Notes under the pieces: model-generated | Told to the model about the DNA's origin: nothing | Databases searched by the model: none | The model's input: only the letters and a program-made list of their open reading frames with translations | Shown: piece by piece, positions 9,170 to 18,808 of the stretch | How positions within the stretch are numbered: the stretch's first letter is position 1 | Layout: each line of letters begins with the position of its first letter | Program-made: the position numbers and the translations under genes | NCBI GenBank assembly: GCA_018985235.1 | Contig: JADGIG010000007.1 | Coordinates: 1 to 64,000 of the forward strand | Direction of reading: 5' to 3' | DNA: 64,000 nt | Source: Sanchytrium tribonematis | Taxonomy: Eukaryota > Sanchytriomycota > Sanchytriomycetes > Sanchytriales > Sanchytriaceae

Positions 9170-10069
9170 ATGACAGAAAAAAATACTGATAATTTTCTGC
9201 AAGATTTTGAAGCATTCGAATTTCAACCAATTCTTAGTTATCAAGAGCAAAATGAAATCGACCAATTTCTTAATCAACTAGTGACTGAGGATTACAACAC
9301 TCCTCCATTCTCAAATTATTCAAATTACCCTCTTCAACCCTATCCTCGCATGAATCCGCCAACTCCATATCTCATGAACGCAAGCCAGCATCAAATCCAA
9401 CCCCCAGTTCCTCACGGGCCACTCATTCAAACTGGCACTCCTCTATTTCAACAAAATCACCTCTTCAGTTCTCCCAAAATGAATTCATCGCATTTAGATA
9501 CCCAATTTAGAAGACCACAAATGAATGACTCTAAATCCGGGCAATTATTGGAAAAACCACTACAATCTCCTAATTTTACTTTAGGCACCAACCAATCACC
9601 GACAATAACAAGTTTTCATTCTACTACTCCGTCGAATGTATATCCCATTCCAGCTGCTAGCGAACTTACAGAAGATCAAAAGAAGGCGAATCATATCAAA
9701 TCCGAGAAAAAGCGAAGGCAAATAATTCGCCAAGGGTTTGGAAAATTGGAATATTTCCTTTTTGAAAAACAGCCTGGTGTTCAATTTACACAATCGCAAC
9801 AGATAAAAAGTAGATCAGAAGCTACCATGCTTAAATTGACTGTAGAATACATTCAACATTTAATTGTATCTCACAAAGATGAATATATTAAACTTTTGCG
9901 AAACGAGTTTTTGTTGGGTTTAAAAACAGAAGAGGAAATCAAATCAGAATTGGAAAAATTATCAAGAGATCCTACTTTTAATATATCTTATAAAACTCAG
10001 CAAAAAATTAGAACCTACAAAAGAGTTGTTTATAACAATAACAAAGTAGTTAGTACCAAGTCAGAATAA
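9170..10069 (+). CDS. bHLH transcription factor, Ino4-like
   Basis: The 299-residue protein has a long Pro/Asn/Gln-rich N-terminus (about residues 1-155) and a basic helix-loop-helix at about 163-245. The basic region KKANHIKSEKKRRQIIRQGF carries the H-x3-E-x2-R-R pattern of E-box (CANNTG) binders. It is closest in style to fungal Ino4-like and Mlx/Max-group proteins. Helix 1 is GKLEYFLFE, and helix 2 begins at SRSEATMLKLTVEYIQHL. A leucine-zipper-like extension is weak. It likely dimerises and regulates transcription; the targets are unknown. The stop codon sits in AATAAA. Confidence 0.85.
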   Translation: MTEKNTDNFLQDFEAFEFQPILSYQEQNEIDQFLNQLVTEDYNTPPFSNYSNYPLQPYPRMNPPTPYLMNASQHQIQPPVPHGPLIQTGTPLFQQNHLFSSPKMNSSHLDTQFRRPQMNDSKSGQLLEKPLQSPNFTLGTNQSPTITSFHSTTPSNVYPIPAASELTEDQKKANHIKSEKKRRQIIRQGFGKLEYFLFEKQPGVQFTQSQQIKSRSEATMLKLTVEYIQHLIVSHKDEYIKLLRNEFLLGLKTEEEIKSELEKLSRDPTFNISYKTQQKIRTYKRVVYNNNKVVSTKSE

Positions 10070-10079
10070 AATAGATTTA

Positions 10080-10885
10080 TCATTGTAAATTTTGCATTTT
10101 TTCAAGGTCTAATTGTAAATCACTTTTTTTCTGCCGCAGCTGTGTTAATAATTGAAAATCCAAACCACGCTCTTTCATTAATTTTGTTTGCCTATTGTTG
10201 ATCGTGACATTTGAAAGTTCATCATATGAAAATTCTCTACGATATAAAGCAAAAAATAAATAGCCAAAGATTGCTGTACCAAAGCCCAGAAAATAAGCTA
10301 TGGGTTCCATAACATCTAAATTAATAAAAATTTACCCCAAGACAAATCCCAAAAAGTCAGCCTTGCCATAACAAAAAATTGCGCGGTCAATCCTATAAGT
10401 CCGGCCCATACGTATCTATTTGCAGATTTACTGGCTTCCTTGATAATCAAGTCATATTTTTGTTCCAATGGGACCAGCTCCTTCTCTACAGCTGCAATTT
10501 GATTAACTATAGGTAAAGTAAGATCATCCATGCTTGGAAGCGTACAAAAAACCATCGAGGGTCCAACCGGAGTAGTTCCATCCGTTTCTTTTCCGATATA
10601 AAAGCCGCCTTCTTTCATACATTCTTTTAAAACAAATTCCAAGGAAGTTAAAGATGAAAGTATAGTCTTTGTATCAGCCAAATAAATTTGAGGTTTGCTA
10701 TTAGAGTCCATGATGCCGTCTAATTTCAATTTTTCAAAAATAGTAAGGATTGGGTACGTCTTTTTAATTGGATACTGGTATGTTTGATTTGCATTCTTAA
10801 AATTGAAAGTAAATATATTGTCGTTCACAGGTTTTAATTCCAAATTTGAAAACTGTCGTCTGGTTACCCTTAAGAATTGATTCAT
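10080..10885 (-). CDS. MCU: Mitochondrial calcium uniporter pore subunit MCU (two exons)
   Basis: Exons are 10885..10336 and 10315..10080, giving 261 residues. The N-terminus MNQFLRVTRRQFSN fits a mitochondrial presequence. The first hydrophobic helix (WAGLIGLTAQFFVMARLTFW) leads into LSWDVMEPIAYFLG, the DIME-type selectivity filter. A second helix (TAIFGYLFFALYRREFSYDEL) and a C-terminal coiled coil follow. Removing the 20-nt intron creates the pore-filter Asp codon (G|AT), so the assignment and the intron support each other. The pore works in the inner mitochondrial membrane with MICU1, encoded at 22953-24027. The protein is shorter than human MCU (351 residues) because its N-domain is small. 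No EMRE was seen here. Confidence 0.93.
10316..10335 (-). other. 20-nt intron in MCU
   Basis: Reads GTAAATTTTTATTAATTTAG on the minus strand. It is phase 1 and splits the Asp codon of the WDVME pore motif. An A lies six bases from the 3' end. Unspliced reading stops at the intron's own TAG. Confidence 0.93.
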
Positions 10886-10918
10886 TTTTAATAATGTTTC
10901 AAAAAATTCAAAATTTAT

Positions 10919-12082
10919 TCAACAATGCATTCCATTTTTCTCGCAAAGCCACGGTGCGATTAATATTGCTGAAAAACCAGCACAAGTGATGCCAAAAGTG
11001 TCAGCTAGTGATACAGCTCCCATTAGAAATTCTTTAACATTTTTAGTTCCAGAACTAGCAGAATTCTGTGAAATATCATCCTCATCAGCCAATACCTCAT
11101 ATTCAAGTACTGGATCAAACTTGAGCAAGCAGGCAAATGCGTTGGCATATGTGGAACCACCCAGGAGACCTTCATATAAAACAAATAGACACACAGGTAT
11201 AAAACCAAAAACTTTGTCTAATGACTGACCAATGAAAAGAAAAACGTTAATAAATTGTAGCCCTGCTAATATAAAAAGATATTTGTGATGTGGAATAGTA
11301 TAAAAAGCTACACTTGATCGGCTTAAGAAGACGCCAACTTGATATAGCATCTGAAAAACAACGTAATAATCACGATTACTTTTAAAAAATGAGTCTTCTG
11401 ATACATCAAAAACAATTGTTGGTAGTATTCCTTGATTTATAACATATTCGGAGTAATAAACTAAAAACAAAGGTAGCATAAAAGGAATCACCGCTTTGGA
11501 AACTATTCTTAATTTATCAGATATTGTCTCCATTTTCATTCCTGTCAGATTTACCGACGAACTTTCGACACTTCCTAAAGATCCTCTTCTTAATCCAAAA
11601 TGGTAAGCGAAGTATAGCAATAATGGAAATGGAGAGATGAGCAACATCGTTTGTGCTTTAGTTAATCTAAAGACCGTAGTTAGTAAAAAATACAAAAAAC
11701 TACCACCAAGTCCCGCCATCCCAGTACCACTAAACCACCCTGTAATGTCCTTTGGAAATTGAGAGCTAAGTGCCAGAAAAGACGCTTCACCAAGTCCTGA
11801 GGAAAAGCTTGCTAAAACAACACCACTCAAACTTGCATCAACATTTGAAAATGTATTGAGCAAAAGAGCTGAAATACTTAAAACAACACATATTCTAAAC
11901 CGCATGTCATAACTCATTTCAATGTAAGGCGATATTGATTTTGAAAATAGTCCCGGTACTATGTCTGCAACTAATACCAGACCTTCTAACCCATGGAATA
12001 TATCTGAGGCAGCACTTAAAAAAATGACGTATATAATATTGTTGATTATCCCACAAATGAAAAACGCTAGAGTGGGCTTCAT
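10919..12082 (-). CDS. BTN1: CLN3/battenin-like lysosomal (vacuolar) membrane protein
   Basis: The 387-residue polytopic protein matches CLN3. Early segments are FFICGIINNIIYVIFLSAASDI and ADIVPGLFSKSISPY. The family signature GLGEASFLALSSQFPK..TGWFSGTGMAGLGGSFLYF follows. Roughly ten to eleven hydrophobic helices are visible. CLN3 family proteins act in vacuole/lysosome pH, basic amino-acid and glycerophosphodiester handling. The ATG at 12082 is preferred because the longer frame starts with GTG. It lies 33 bp upstream of MCU on the same strand. Confidence 0.92.
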   Translation of the reverse strand: MKPTLAFFICGIINNIIYVIFLSAASDIFHGLEGLVLVADIVPGLFSKSISPYIEMSYDMRFRICVVLSISALLLNTFSNVDASLSGVVLASFSSGLGEASFLALSSQFPKDITGWFSGTGMAGLGGSFLYFLLTTVFRLTKAQTMLLISPFPLLLYFAYHFGLRRGSLGSVESSSVNLTGMKMETISDKLRIVSKAVIPFMLPLFLVYYSEYVINQGILPTIVFDVSEDSFFKSNRDYYVVFQMLYQVGVFLSRSSVAFYTIPHHKYLFILAGLQFINVFLFIGQSLDKVFGFIPVCLFVLYEGLLGGSTYANAFACLLKFDPVLEYEVLADEDDISQNSASSGTKNVKEFLMGAVSLADTFGITCAGFSAILIAPWLCEKNGMHC

Positions 12083-12264
12083 TCCAGTCGCTTTGAAACA
12101 AATCACGTTTTTGGAGGGAATCTTTTTTTATACCAATGAGACTATTTTAAATAAATTTTAAGTATCTTAGATTCGAGTTTCCGATAAATTATATAGTCTA
12201 TGACCATTTGGAATTTAAGATTATTATAATAAATGTTTCAGCTAATTCGCTCCAAAGTTTCACA

Positions 12265-12915
12265 ATGGAAATACATATTTCTTCCCAAAATGCCAGTGGA
12301 TGGCACACTTTCTCTCCCAATATGCTTATTTCAGAGTTTCAGCATAGGCTAGAATTAATAACTGGGATAAGAGCTGTGAATCAGACCATAGTGACTGATA
12401 GTCGTCAATTAGCAATTGAGCAAAATCTTGGAGTGATATCTGACATATTTAAAAGCAATCAGCAAATACTTGTCAAAGGCGCAGTTGAATTTGATGAAAA
12501 TGTCGAGAAATATGAAATATCAGATGAGCATTACTCAAAATTGAATGGAACTGTGCAATCTTTTTTAAAAGAAAATAAGTTAGGAAAATACAAAGAGGGA
12601 CAAGAAGTAGAAAACGTGAAAGACTTCTCTGAATTCCAATTGAATTGCAGATGCTTTGTAGAAGGTTTGGAAAAGTATGGCACCATTAGATACTTGGGCA
12701 CATTCCATTTAAAGCCCAACAAAATATTTGTAGGCATCGAATACGATGAGCCAGTTGGTAAACATAATGGCACAGTCGATAAAAAGACATATTTTACTTG
12801 TGCCGAAAAGCACGGCGCTTTGCTAAGGCCTAGCTCTGTACTTTTAGAGATGCCGAATGGATCAAAAATTCCTTCGGCTAATGAGTTATTTGAACGCGAG
12901 CTTGAAGAAATGTAG
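12265..12915 (+). CDS. TBCB: Tubulin-folding cofactor B (TBCB/Alf1)
   Basis: The 216-residue protein has an N-terminal ubiquitin-like domain (about 1-85). A linker resembling TBCB (KYEISDEHYSKLNGTVQSFL) follows, then a CAP-Gly domain with GTIRYLGTFHLKPNKIFVGIEYDEPVGKHNGTVDKK. TBCB hands alpha-tubulin through the chaperone pathway with TBCE. The longer frame starts at a TTG, so the first ATG at 12265 is used. The TAF2 start follows 48 bp downstream. The acidic end (ELEEM) lacks the usual aromatic terminal residue of CAP-Gly ligands. Confidence 0.93.
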   Translation: MEIHISSQNASGWHTFSPNMLISEFQHRLELITGIRAVNQTIVTDSRQLAIEQNLGVISDIFKSNQQILVKGAVEFDENVEKYEISDEHYSKLNGTVQSFLKENKLGKYKEGQEVENVKDFSEFQLNCRCFVEGLEKYGTIRYLGTFHLKPNKIFVGIEYDEPVGKHNGTVDKKTYFTCAEKHGALLRPSSVLLEMPNGSKIPSANELFERELEEM

Positions 12916-12963
12916 CTTCTGAAGTAAATGATTTATTTTCTTTTTAATAATCTCCTAATTGCC

Positions 12964-15900
12964 ATGAAACACATACTGCTCAACGATCAATTGCAAATCG
13001 TTGATGAAGGCACCGGTATCATAGATGGCGAGCTGGTCACTTGTCCAACACAAAAGCAATTTCCCGGGTTTAAGCAAAAAGCAAAATACAATCCACAATC
13101 ACTACCTTACTTTATTAATGGGCCATTTCCAATTGAAGTTACCTTTCCCCATTTTAAGAACAATTACCACACTTTAGATGATATTTATGTATTATATGGA
13201 CAGTTCGAAAGTCATCGATTTTACAACAAGGAGCTATATTTGCCAGCAGCGGATAAGCCTTCGACCGGAGAAGACAAGCTATTTCACGGATACACTATAC
13301 AATCGTTTTTATCATTTATACACACTCTGAGCGAATTGCCATTTACATTGGTATTGCTCCCCGAAGTTAAAATCGAAAACGAAAAAGAAGACGAAGTCAA
13401 TCACGAATTTCCGTTAGAGCAGGGACTGGTCTCATCTTCTAATGTCATTTTTGTAACATGGCCTGACACAGTGGAGTCCATGAATGCGTTTTTAATGGGG
13501 CTTTGTTGGCATGTTGCAGGAATCACATTTGGATATTTTATTCGATGTCCTTTGGCTAGGAACCCTTACGTAAAACTTGACGCAAAAAATGACGAGAAGC
13601 ATGTTGAAGCAACTGTTCCCTTAATAGAATATCAACTGAATCATTTGTGGGTCATCGTTGGGTTACGAGGTTATCTTTATATAAAACTATTGAAACAGAT
13701 ATTTGGACCATCATTTGTTCAGTATTATACTTTTAAATCAATAGAAATGATTTTAGAAATTGAAGAAGCTGGCAATATTCCATCTGTTGCCGAATTTTAT
13801 GTTAAACGTGTTAATGGCAGCCATGTAGTGAATAATTTGGATTGTACAACCGCCCACCGATATTTTGTCTCAAAATGTACTTTGATAATGTATGGCCTTT
13901 CGAAAAGGGTTGGTGATCAAGCCATGGACCAATTTACATCAAATTTATTGAAAAAATGCTCCAAGTTTGACAAGAAACAAAACAATCCAGACGACCTTGC
14001 TTCTAGTGAAAGGTCCATATATGATGCTTTTGAGGAAAGCAAAACAAATAATTTTACTAGTTTTCTGCACACTCTCAATTCTAACGAGTTTATCAAAAAA
14101 CTTCAAAAGCTGACTACCTACAATTTTCAAGATTATTTAAAGCAATATATTTTTTACCCTGGGTTACCAATTTTGGAAATATCGTATCAATATAATAAGC
14201 GGAAAGGTGCTATTGAAATTGATATTAGTCAATCCAAAACTATCCCAGGGGGCCCAATTTTCACGGGACCTTTGGCAATCAAAATACAAGAACCAGATGG
14301 CAGTTATGAACATGTTTTGGATGTCCAGAAGCAAGTTCAGCAATTTGAAGTACGTTACAATACAAGATACAAGCGTGTGAAGCGATTTAGAAATGTCGAT
14401 ACAGAAGATGTAATGTTTCACCGAGACATCAATAGCATTGTAGTTTCGGAATATGCCAAGCCCGAGGATGAGGCCATGGAATATTTGCGTGTGGATTGTG
14501 ACAATCTTTGGATTGGCAGGATTGTTTTACAACAATCTGAATACATGATCGCTCAAATGGTTTTGAAAGAAGTTGATGTCCGAACACAGATTCAAGGAAT
14601 TAAGGTCTTAAAAGCAAGTAAAGAACCTCCAGCAGCGACCGTTTTATTTCGAATTTTATGCAATCACCGATTTCATCCTTTGGTTAGGAGCGAAGCCGCA
14701 TTTGCCCTTAAAGAACATCACCTGTTAGGTATGTATTATTTGTTACAATATATAAAAAGATTTTGGTGTGAAAATGATAATGTGGATCCGTTTAATAGTC
14801 CGCACACTATTCTAAATTATTCTCTATTTATTCATGGGAATGAATTAGGGGTCAAACTGGAATTAGAAGTCAAAAAACCACAACTTTACAAATATCTATT
14901 TTTTACTCCATTGGTTTTAAAACTGAATGACTTTTGTAATTTTGGTCAATATACGGTTGCAGTGAGTGCTATACAAGCCTTATCGATGATAAGGATTGAT
15001 AGGAAACAAATCACAATTCCTGCTATTCGAGAAAATTCATTAGGAATGTCTTCTGCTATTGCTCAGAGGCTGAACGCAGTTCAAAACCAAAATTTTAATA
15101 GAGCCGAAACCACGCAACAAGCTGGCATCAATTCCCTGCAATCGAATCTCGCAAGTCCTCTTCAATCCCCTCCAAATTTGTTGAGTTATCAGCATCAACA
15201 GTTACAAGCTTATCATCAACAGATGAGTCTACAGACTATGAGCGTTTTAGAATTGCCTTCTATGCTTGAAGGTGTCGCGCCACCTTTAATTAGAAAATTA
15301 AGCATAGATATGCTCAAATTATCAGATAATAGAAGCAACCAATTTCACGACGATGATTACCTTGCCTCCTTAGTGAACGCTATATACAATGCGTTTATTC
15401 CGAAGCTACAGCCAGATGCTGCTGATGATTCTGAAAATATCGATAATGAAGAGATAATTGGCGATCACATTCACCATGCAAATTTTTTGGAGATTGTTGA
15501 TATTGTTGGTAAAGCCTACAGAGGGAAACATGATCTTGCAAGTATACACCCTCCACATATTGACTATCATTTATTTAAACGAGCTATATTTCAAGTAGAC
15601 TCAGTAAGAGTTCGATTTGAAGGAAAATTACGTTATTCGAAAACTGTTTCTGCGTGTATCAAATTTCTTAGCCACTCCATGCTTTTAGATTTGCTAGATG
15701 TAGATTTGTCAAGGATATTACCTCACACATTATCAACAAATCATATCCTAGTCAGACTCCAATCCTTTGAATCCCTGATGTTATTGAACGCATTTGAGTA
15801 CAAGTCTTTTTTAAACTATTTTTTGATGACGCTTTGTAGCGACAAAGATTTGGAATTAAAAGAATCTTTAGCTCAAATGCTAATATCTTTTTCAAGAATT

Positions 15901-18210
15901 CTCGTATTTCAGAATGGAAAAGAAGAATATAGCCACGGCATTTATAAAATTTTAAAGACAGATGTTAGTAAGCAGTTGCCATTATTTGTTTATCTTGATG
16001 ATTATTTTAACAAATATGAATTTATGCATCTGATACAACAAGTTTTAACTTGTAATATATCAAACACAATGAAGAAGAATATTAATGAAGTGAAACAGCT
16101 TGTCTGTGAACCACGAAATATAATAACCTCCGACTTAGACTTACAAAAGGATGTTGTGCCTGCTCCTCAAATTAAGAAATTAAAGATAAAGTTATCATCA
16201 AATATTGTCAATAAGGTCGAAAAAGAGCATGAAAGTGTTAGAAAAGCTCACATTTATATAACTGAATTGCGAACGCATCCTAAATCTGGCTTTTTACTGG
16301 CTCCTGCTGATGAAGTTAATTTCTTTTCTGTTGAAAGTGAACTTAAGGGGAAATCTGAAGTGGATATAGTCGACTTTGTATCCAAAATTCGTGGATTGTT
16401 TTTTAAATATTTGGACCACTATAAAGGCAGTGATACATATTCCGACATTTTTATAATATACAAAGATTTTGAATTAAGAGTCTTGGTGATCAATAGAATT
16501 GGTTTAAAAATGGACCCCTTCAACGTTGAAATGTTAAAAACCATACTTATAGCCTGTTACGAAAACCATCTGCCATTGGACTTTAAGGCATTATTCAGGC
16601 AGGTCGATGACGAAAGTTTAAAGATTGGACCTTTGAAAGACCTTATATTCGAACTTCCACCTGCCGATTTAGAGAAAATTCAACCTGTTATAGACCAGTA
16701 CAATTTATCGGACATTCAAAATGAACTTATATCCTTAGCTGAATTAAATGAAGATGAATCTGACAAACCAATGGTGAATCAAGTCCTGTTAGACATATGG
16801 AATTCCCTCAATGATCATGATAGAAGCTTGTGTTTTAGGGAACCTATAGATCCAGTTGCTCTTGGAATTCCAGATTATTTTAATGTCATAAAACAACCAA
16901 TGGATTTGCAAACAATTTATACGAGGCTAAACAACAACGAATACGGCGAGGTCACAAAATTTCGAGATGACGTAATTTTAATGTTGCAAAATTGTTACAC
17001 TTTTAATTCTCCAGGAATTCAAGTTTATCAAGATGCCAATACATTAGAATCTTTTTTTCGTCAAAAATGGTTGAGTTACTATCCACAAATTCCCGTGCCC
17101 CGATTAGCTAGTGAAAAAGTAGTCCACAAACCAATTCCTAAAGACTCTCTAGTCACGTCCGCTATGCAGCAAACCCTATGCTCTGATTTTAATGTTAGAC
17201 AAGTCCTAAATAATCTTAAAAAGAGAAAGGAAGCCGCATTGTTTTTGAAACCGGTAGATCCTGTTGCACTTAATATCCCAACTTATCCTGAAATTGTCAA
17301 AAATCCGATGGATTTCCAGACTATAAATGATAAAATTGGAAACGATGAGTATGAGTACTTGAGCGAATTTGTTGAGGATGTGGAATTGGTATTTTCCAAT
17401 TGCTGGCTATTCAATCCTCCTGGAAGTTATATACATGGAGCTGCAATTGAGTTGAAAAAACAATTGAAAATTGAATTAAGTAGGTCAAACCTCTCTTCAA
17501 AGCCCAAAAAGGTTCAATCGGTCCCAAAGCCCGCTATAGACATTTCAGTGGTTGACGATATGAATGACCTTGAGATTGGAATCTTAGAAATTCAAGTTAT
17601 TGAGAGTGCAATACGAAAGGAAATGGCGAAGAAAGCTGCGATTCCATTTCTTGAGCCTGTAGATGTTGTCCGTCTAAACATACCCCAATACAAGACAATC
17701 ATTAAAACGCCAATGGACTTTTCAACCCTTCTTAAGAAATTGAATGGTGGTTATTATCAAATACTGAGCCAATTTTTTGAAAACTTATTCCTGATTTTTG
17801 AAAATTGTTATACCTTTAATACCACAAATCATCCTGTGTCAGTTCTTGCAAAACAGATTGAGCAGGGATGCGTGAAAGCTCGAGTATCTATTGTTCAAAA
17901 TATTATTAAAAGACATGAAAAATTGAAAGCTACAACTTATGAAGAATCAGGAAAATCTGATATTTACAAGTCAATTTCTAAACTATCCTATCCTTTGAGC
18001 GAAATGGAACAAATTTACGAGACAGTTTCCGATGATCACGAGAATCTGTTTGAAATTCGGTGCAAGATTTTCGAATATGCAAAAGATAAGCAACATCGAT
18101 TCAATATTATTAAAGCATTTGACAATGTTGCAAAGGAGTTAAGTGGTATCGATTCTAAGAAAAGAAAGAAAGCAGACAGTGATCCAAAAAGAAAGAAATC
18201 AAAGTATTAA
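12964..18210 (+). CDS. TAF2: TAF2 (TFIID subunit) fused to three C-terminal bromodomains
   Basis: The 1748-residue protein carries TAF2 M1-aminopeptidase-like and HEAT segments. Examples are GLRGYLYIKLLKQIFG, then LRVDCDNLWIGRIVLQQSEYM and ATVLFRILCNHRFHPLVRSEAAFALKEHH. Three bromodomains follow at about residues 1270-1372, 1409-1502 and 1546-1639. Each has the PMD motif (KQPMDLQ, KNPMDFQ, KTPMDFS) and the acetyl-lysine Asn, in the form NCYTFN, NCWLFN or NCYTFN. The tail is a basic nuclear signal (KKRKKADSDPKRKKSKY). The zinc-binding H-E-x-x-H is absent, as in all TAF2. The N-terminal beta-sandwich half of the M1 fold seems shortened. TAF2 contacts initiator DNA; bromodomains would add acetylated-histone reading within TFIID. 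An in-frame ATG at 12928 is possible but crowds the TBCB stop. Confidence 0.9.
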   Translation: MKHILLNDQLQIVDEGTGIIDGELVTCPTQKQFPGFKQKAKYNPQSLPYFINGPFPIEVTFPHFKNNYHTLDDIYVLYGQFESHRFYNKELYLPAADKPSTGEDKLFHGYTIQSFLSFIHTLSELPFTLVLLPEVKIENEKEDEVNHEFPLEQGLVSSSNVIFVTWPDTVESMNAFLMGLCWHVAGITFGYFIRCPLARNPYVKLDAKNDEKHVEATVPLIEYQLNHLWVIVGLRGYLYIKLLKQIFGPSFVQYYTFKSIEMILEIEEAGNIPSVAEFYVKRVNGSHVVNNLDCTTAHRYFVSKCTLIMYGLSKRVGDQAMDQFTSNLLKKCSKFDKKQNNPDDLASSERSIYDAFEESKTNNFTSFLHTLNSNEFIKKLQKLTTYNFQDYLKQYIFYPGLPILEISYQYNKRKGAIEIDISQSKTIPGGPIFTGPLAIKIQEPDGSYEHVLDVQKQVQQFEVRYNTRYKRVKRFRNVDTEDVMFHRDINSIVVSEYAKPEDEAMEYLRVDCDNLWIGRIVLQQSEYMIAQMVLKEVDVRTQIQGIKVLKASKEPPAATVLFRILCNHRFHPLVRSEAAFALKEHHLLGMYYLLQYIKRFWCENDNVDPFNSPHTILNYSLFIHGNELGVKLELEVKKPQLYKYLFFTPLVLKLNDFCNFGQYTVAVSAIQALSMIRIDRKQITIPAIRENSLGMSSAIAQRLNAVQNQNFNRAETTQQAGINSLQSNLASPLQSPPNLLSYQHQQLQAYHQQMSLQTMSVLELPSMLEGVAPPLIRKLSIDMLKLSDNRSNQFHDDDYLASLVNAIYNAFIPKLQPDAADDSENIDNEEIIGDHIHHANFLEIVDIVGKAYRGKHDLASIHPPHIDYHLFKRAIFQVDSVRVRFEGKLRYSKTVSACIKFLSHSMLLDLLDVDLSRILPHTLSTNHILVRLQSFESLMLLNAFEYKSFLNYFLMTLCSDKDLELKESLAQMLISFSRILVFQNGKEEYSHGIYKILKTDVSKQLPLFVYLDDYFNKYEFMHLIQQVLTCNISNTMKKNINEVKQLVCEPRNIITSDLDLQKDVVPAPQIKKLKIKLSSNIVNKVEKEHESVRKAHIYITELRTHPKSGFLLAPADEVNFFSVESELKGKSEVDIVDFVSKIRGLFFKYLDHYKGSDTYSDIFIIYKDFELRVLVINRIGLKMDPFNVEMLKTILIACYENHLPLDFKALFRQVDDESLKIGPLKDLIFELPPADLEKIQPVIDQYNLSDIQNELISLAELNEDESDKPMVNQVLLDIWNSLNDHDRSLCFREPIDPVALGIPDYFNVIKQPMDLQTIYTRLNNNEYGEVTKFRDDVILMLQNCYTFNSPGIQVYQDANTLESFFRQKWLSYYPQIPVPRLASEKVVHKPIPKDSLVTSAMQQTLCSDFNVRQVLNNLKKRKEAALFLKPVDPVALNIPTYPEIVKNPMDFQTINDKIGNDEYEYLSEFVEDVELVFSNCWLFNPPGSYIHGAAIELKKQLKIELSRSNLSSKPKKVQSVPKPAIDISVVDDMNDLEIGILEIQVIESAIRKEMAKKAAIPFLEPVDVVRLNIPQYKTIIKTPMDFSTLLKKLNGGYYQILSQFFENLFLIFENCYTFNTTNHPVSVLAKQIEQGCVKARVSIVQNIIKRHEKLKATTYEESGKSDIYKSISKLSYPLSEMEQIYETVSDDHENLFEIRCKIFEYAKDKQHRFNIIKAFDNVAKELSGIDSKKRKKADSDPKRKKSKY

Positions 18211-18231
18211 GCTTATTTATATAAATTCATT

Positions 18232-18675
18232 TCATCTTCTACATTTTTCCTTGTAAAGACTGTCATAAAATAATTTAGAATCCTTTTTAGCTTTCTCCTT
18301 GAAAAGATCCTCGCCTAAATTTGGATTTGTGGCCCTATATGCCATGCATTTCATCAAATGATTTCTTAGAATATCTGGCCTACCAAATAATCTTAATTTT
18401 TTTGAGCACGAAAATGGACAATTTGTCGGACAACAATGGGTGTTTTTGAAATGACGCAAGGCAGTCGAATTATCCTTAAATTTTCTTTCACAGATCGGAC
18501 AAATTCCATTTTTTACCCTATTCAAAGGAACTCTTTCGCTTGTTAATAAACCAAAAGCCAAAAAATTTCCCGTAAGTTCCGTCGACCTATTCCACTGACT
18601 CAAATTACCTGCGCTCATTTCACTGATCATATTTGTGCAATCGAGCCCCACATTGGTATCTTGAAATTTATTCAT
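18232..18675 (-). CDS. Small zinc-finger protein with a CPIC and FGRxDxLRxHLMxC motif
   Basis: The 147-residue protein has a first finger, CPICERKFKDNSTALRHFKNTH (C2H2 spacing). A second Cys-rich segment follows: CCPTNCPFSCSKKLRLFGRP, then DILRNHLMKC. The same two-part layout occurs in the unlinked gene at 38495, which carries C-F-F-C-KKELKTFGRSD and LRSHLMTC, so the two are paralogues. I infer DNA binding from the finger pattern, with unknown targets. The C-terminus is Lys-rich. It converges on TAF2 with 21 bp between stops. It is not a family I can name. Confidence 0.75.
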   Translation of the reverse strand: MNKFQDTNVGLDCTNMISEMSAGNLSQWNRSTELTGNFLAFGLLTSERVPLNRVKNGICPICERKFKDNSTALRHFKNTHCCPTNCPFSCSKKLRLFGRPDILRNHLMKCMAYRATNPNLGEDLFKEKAKKDSKLFYDSLYKEKCRR

Positions 18676-18808
18676 TATTGGAATCTATTGATATATGTTT
18701 CAAACACACGTATTTAACTGAGCAACTTTATGGAATCAGTATGCGTGAAATTCTTTTTCATTTGAAAAACAAACAAATAAAATCCCAAAAGGGAAAAATG
18801 GGTCAAAC

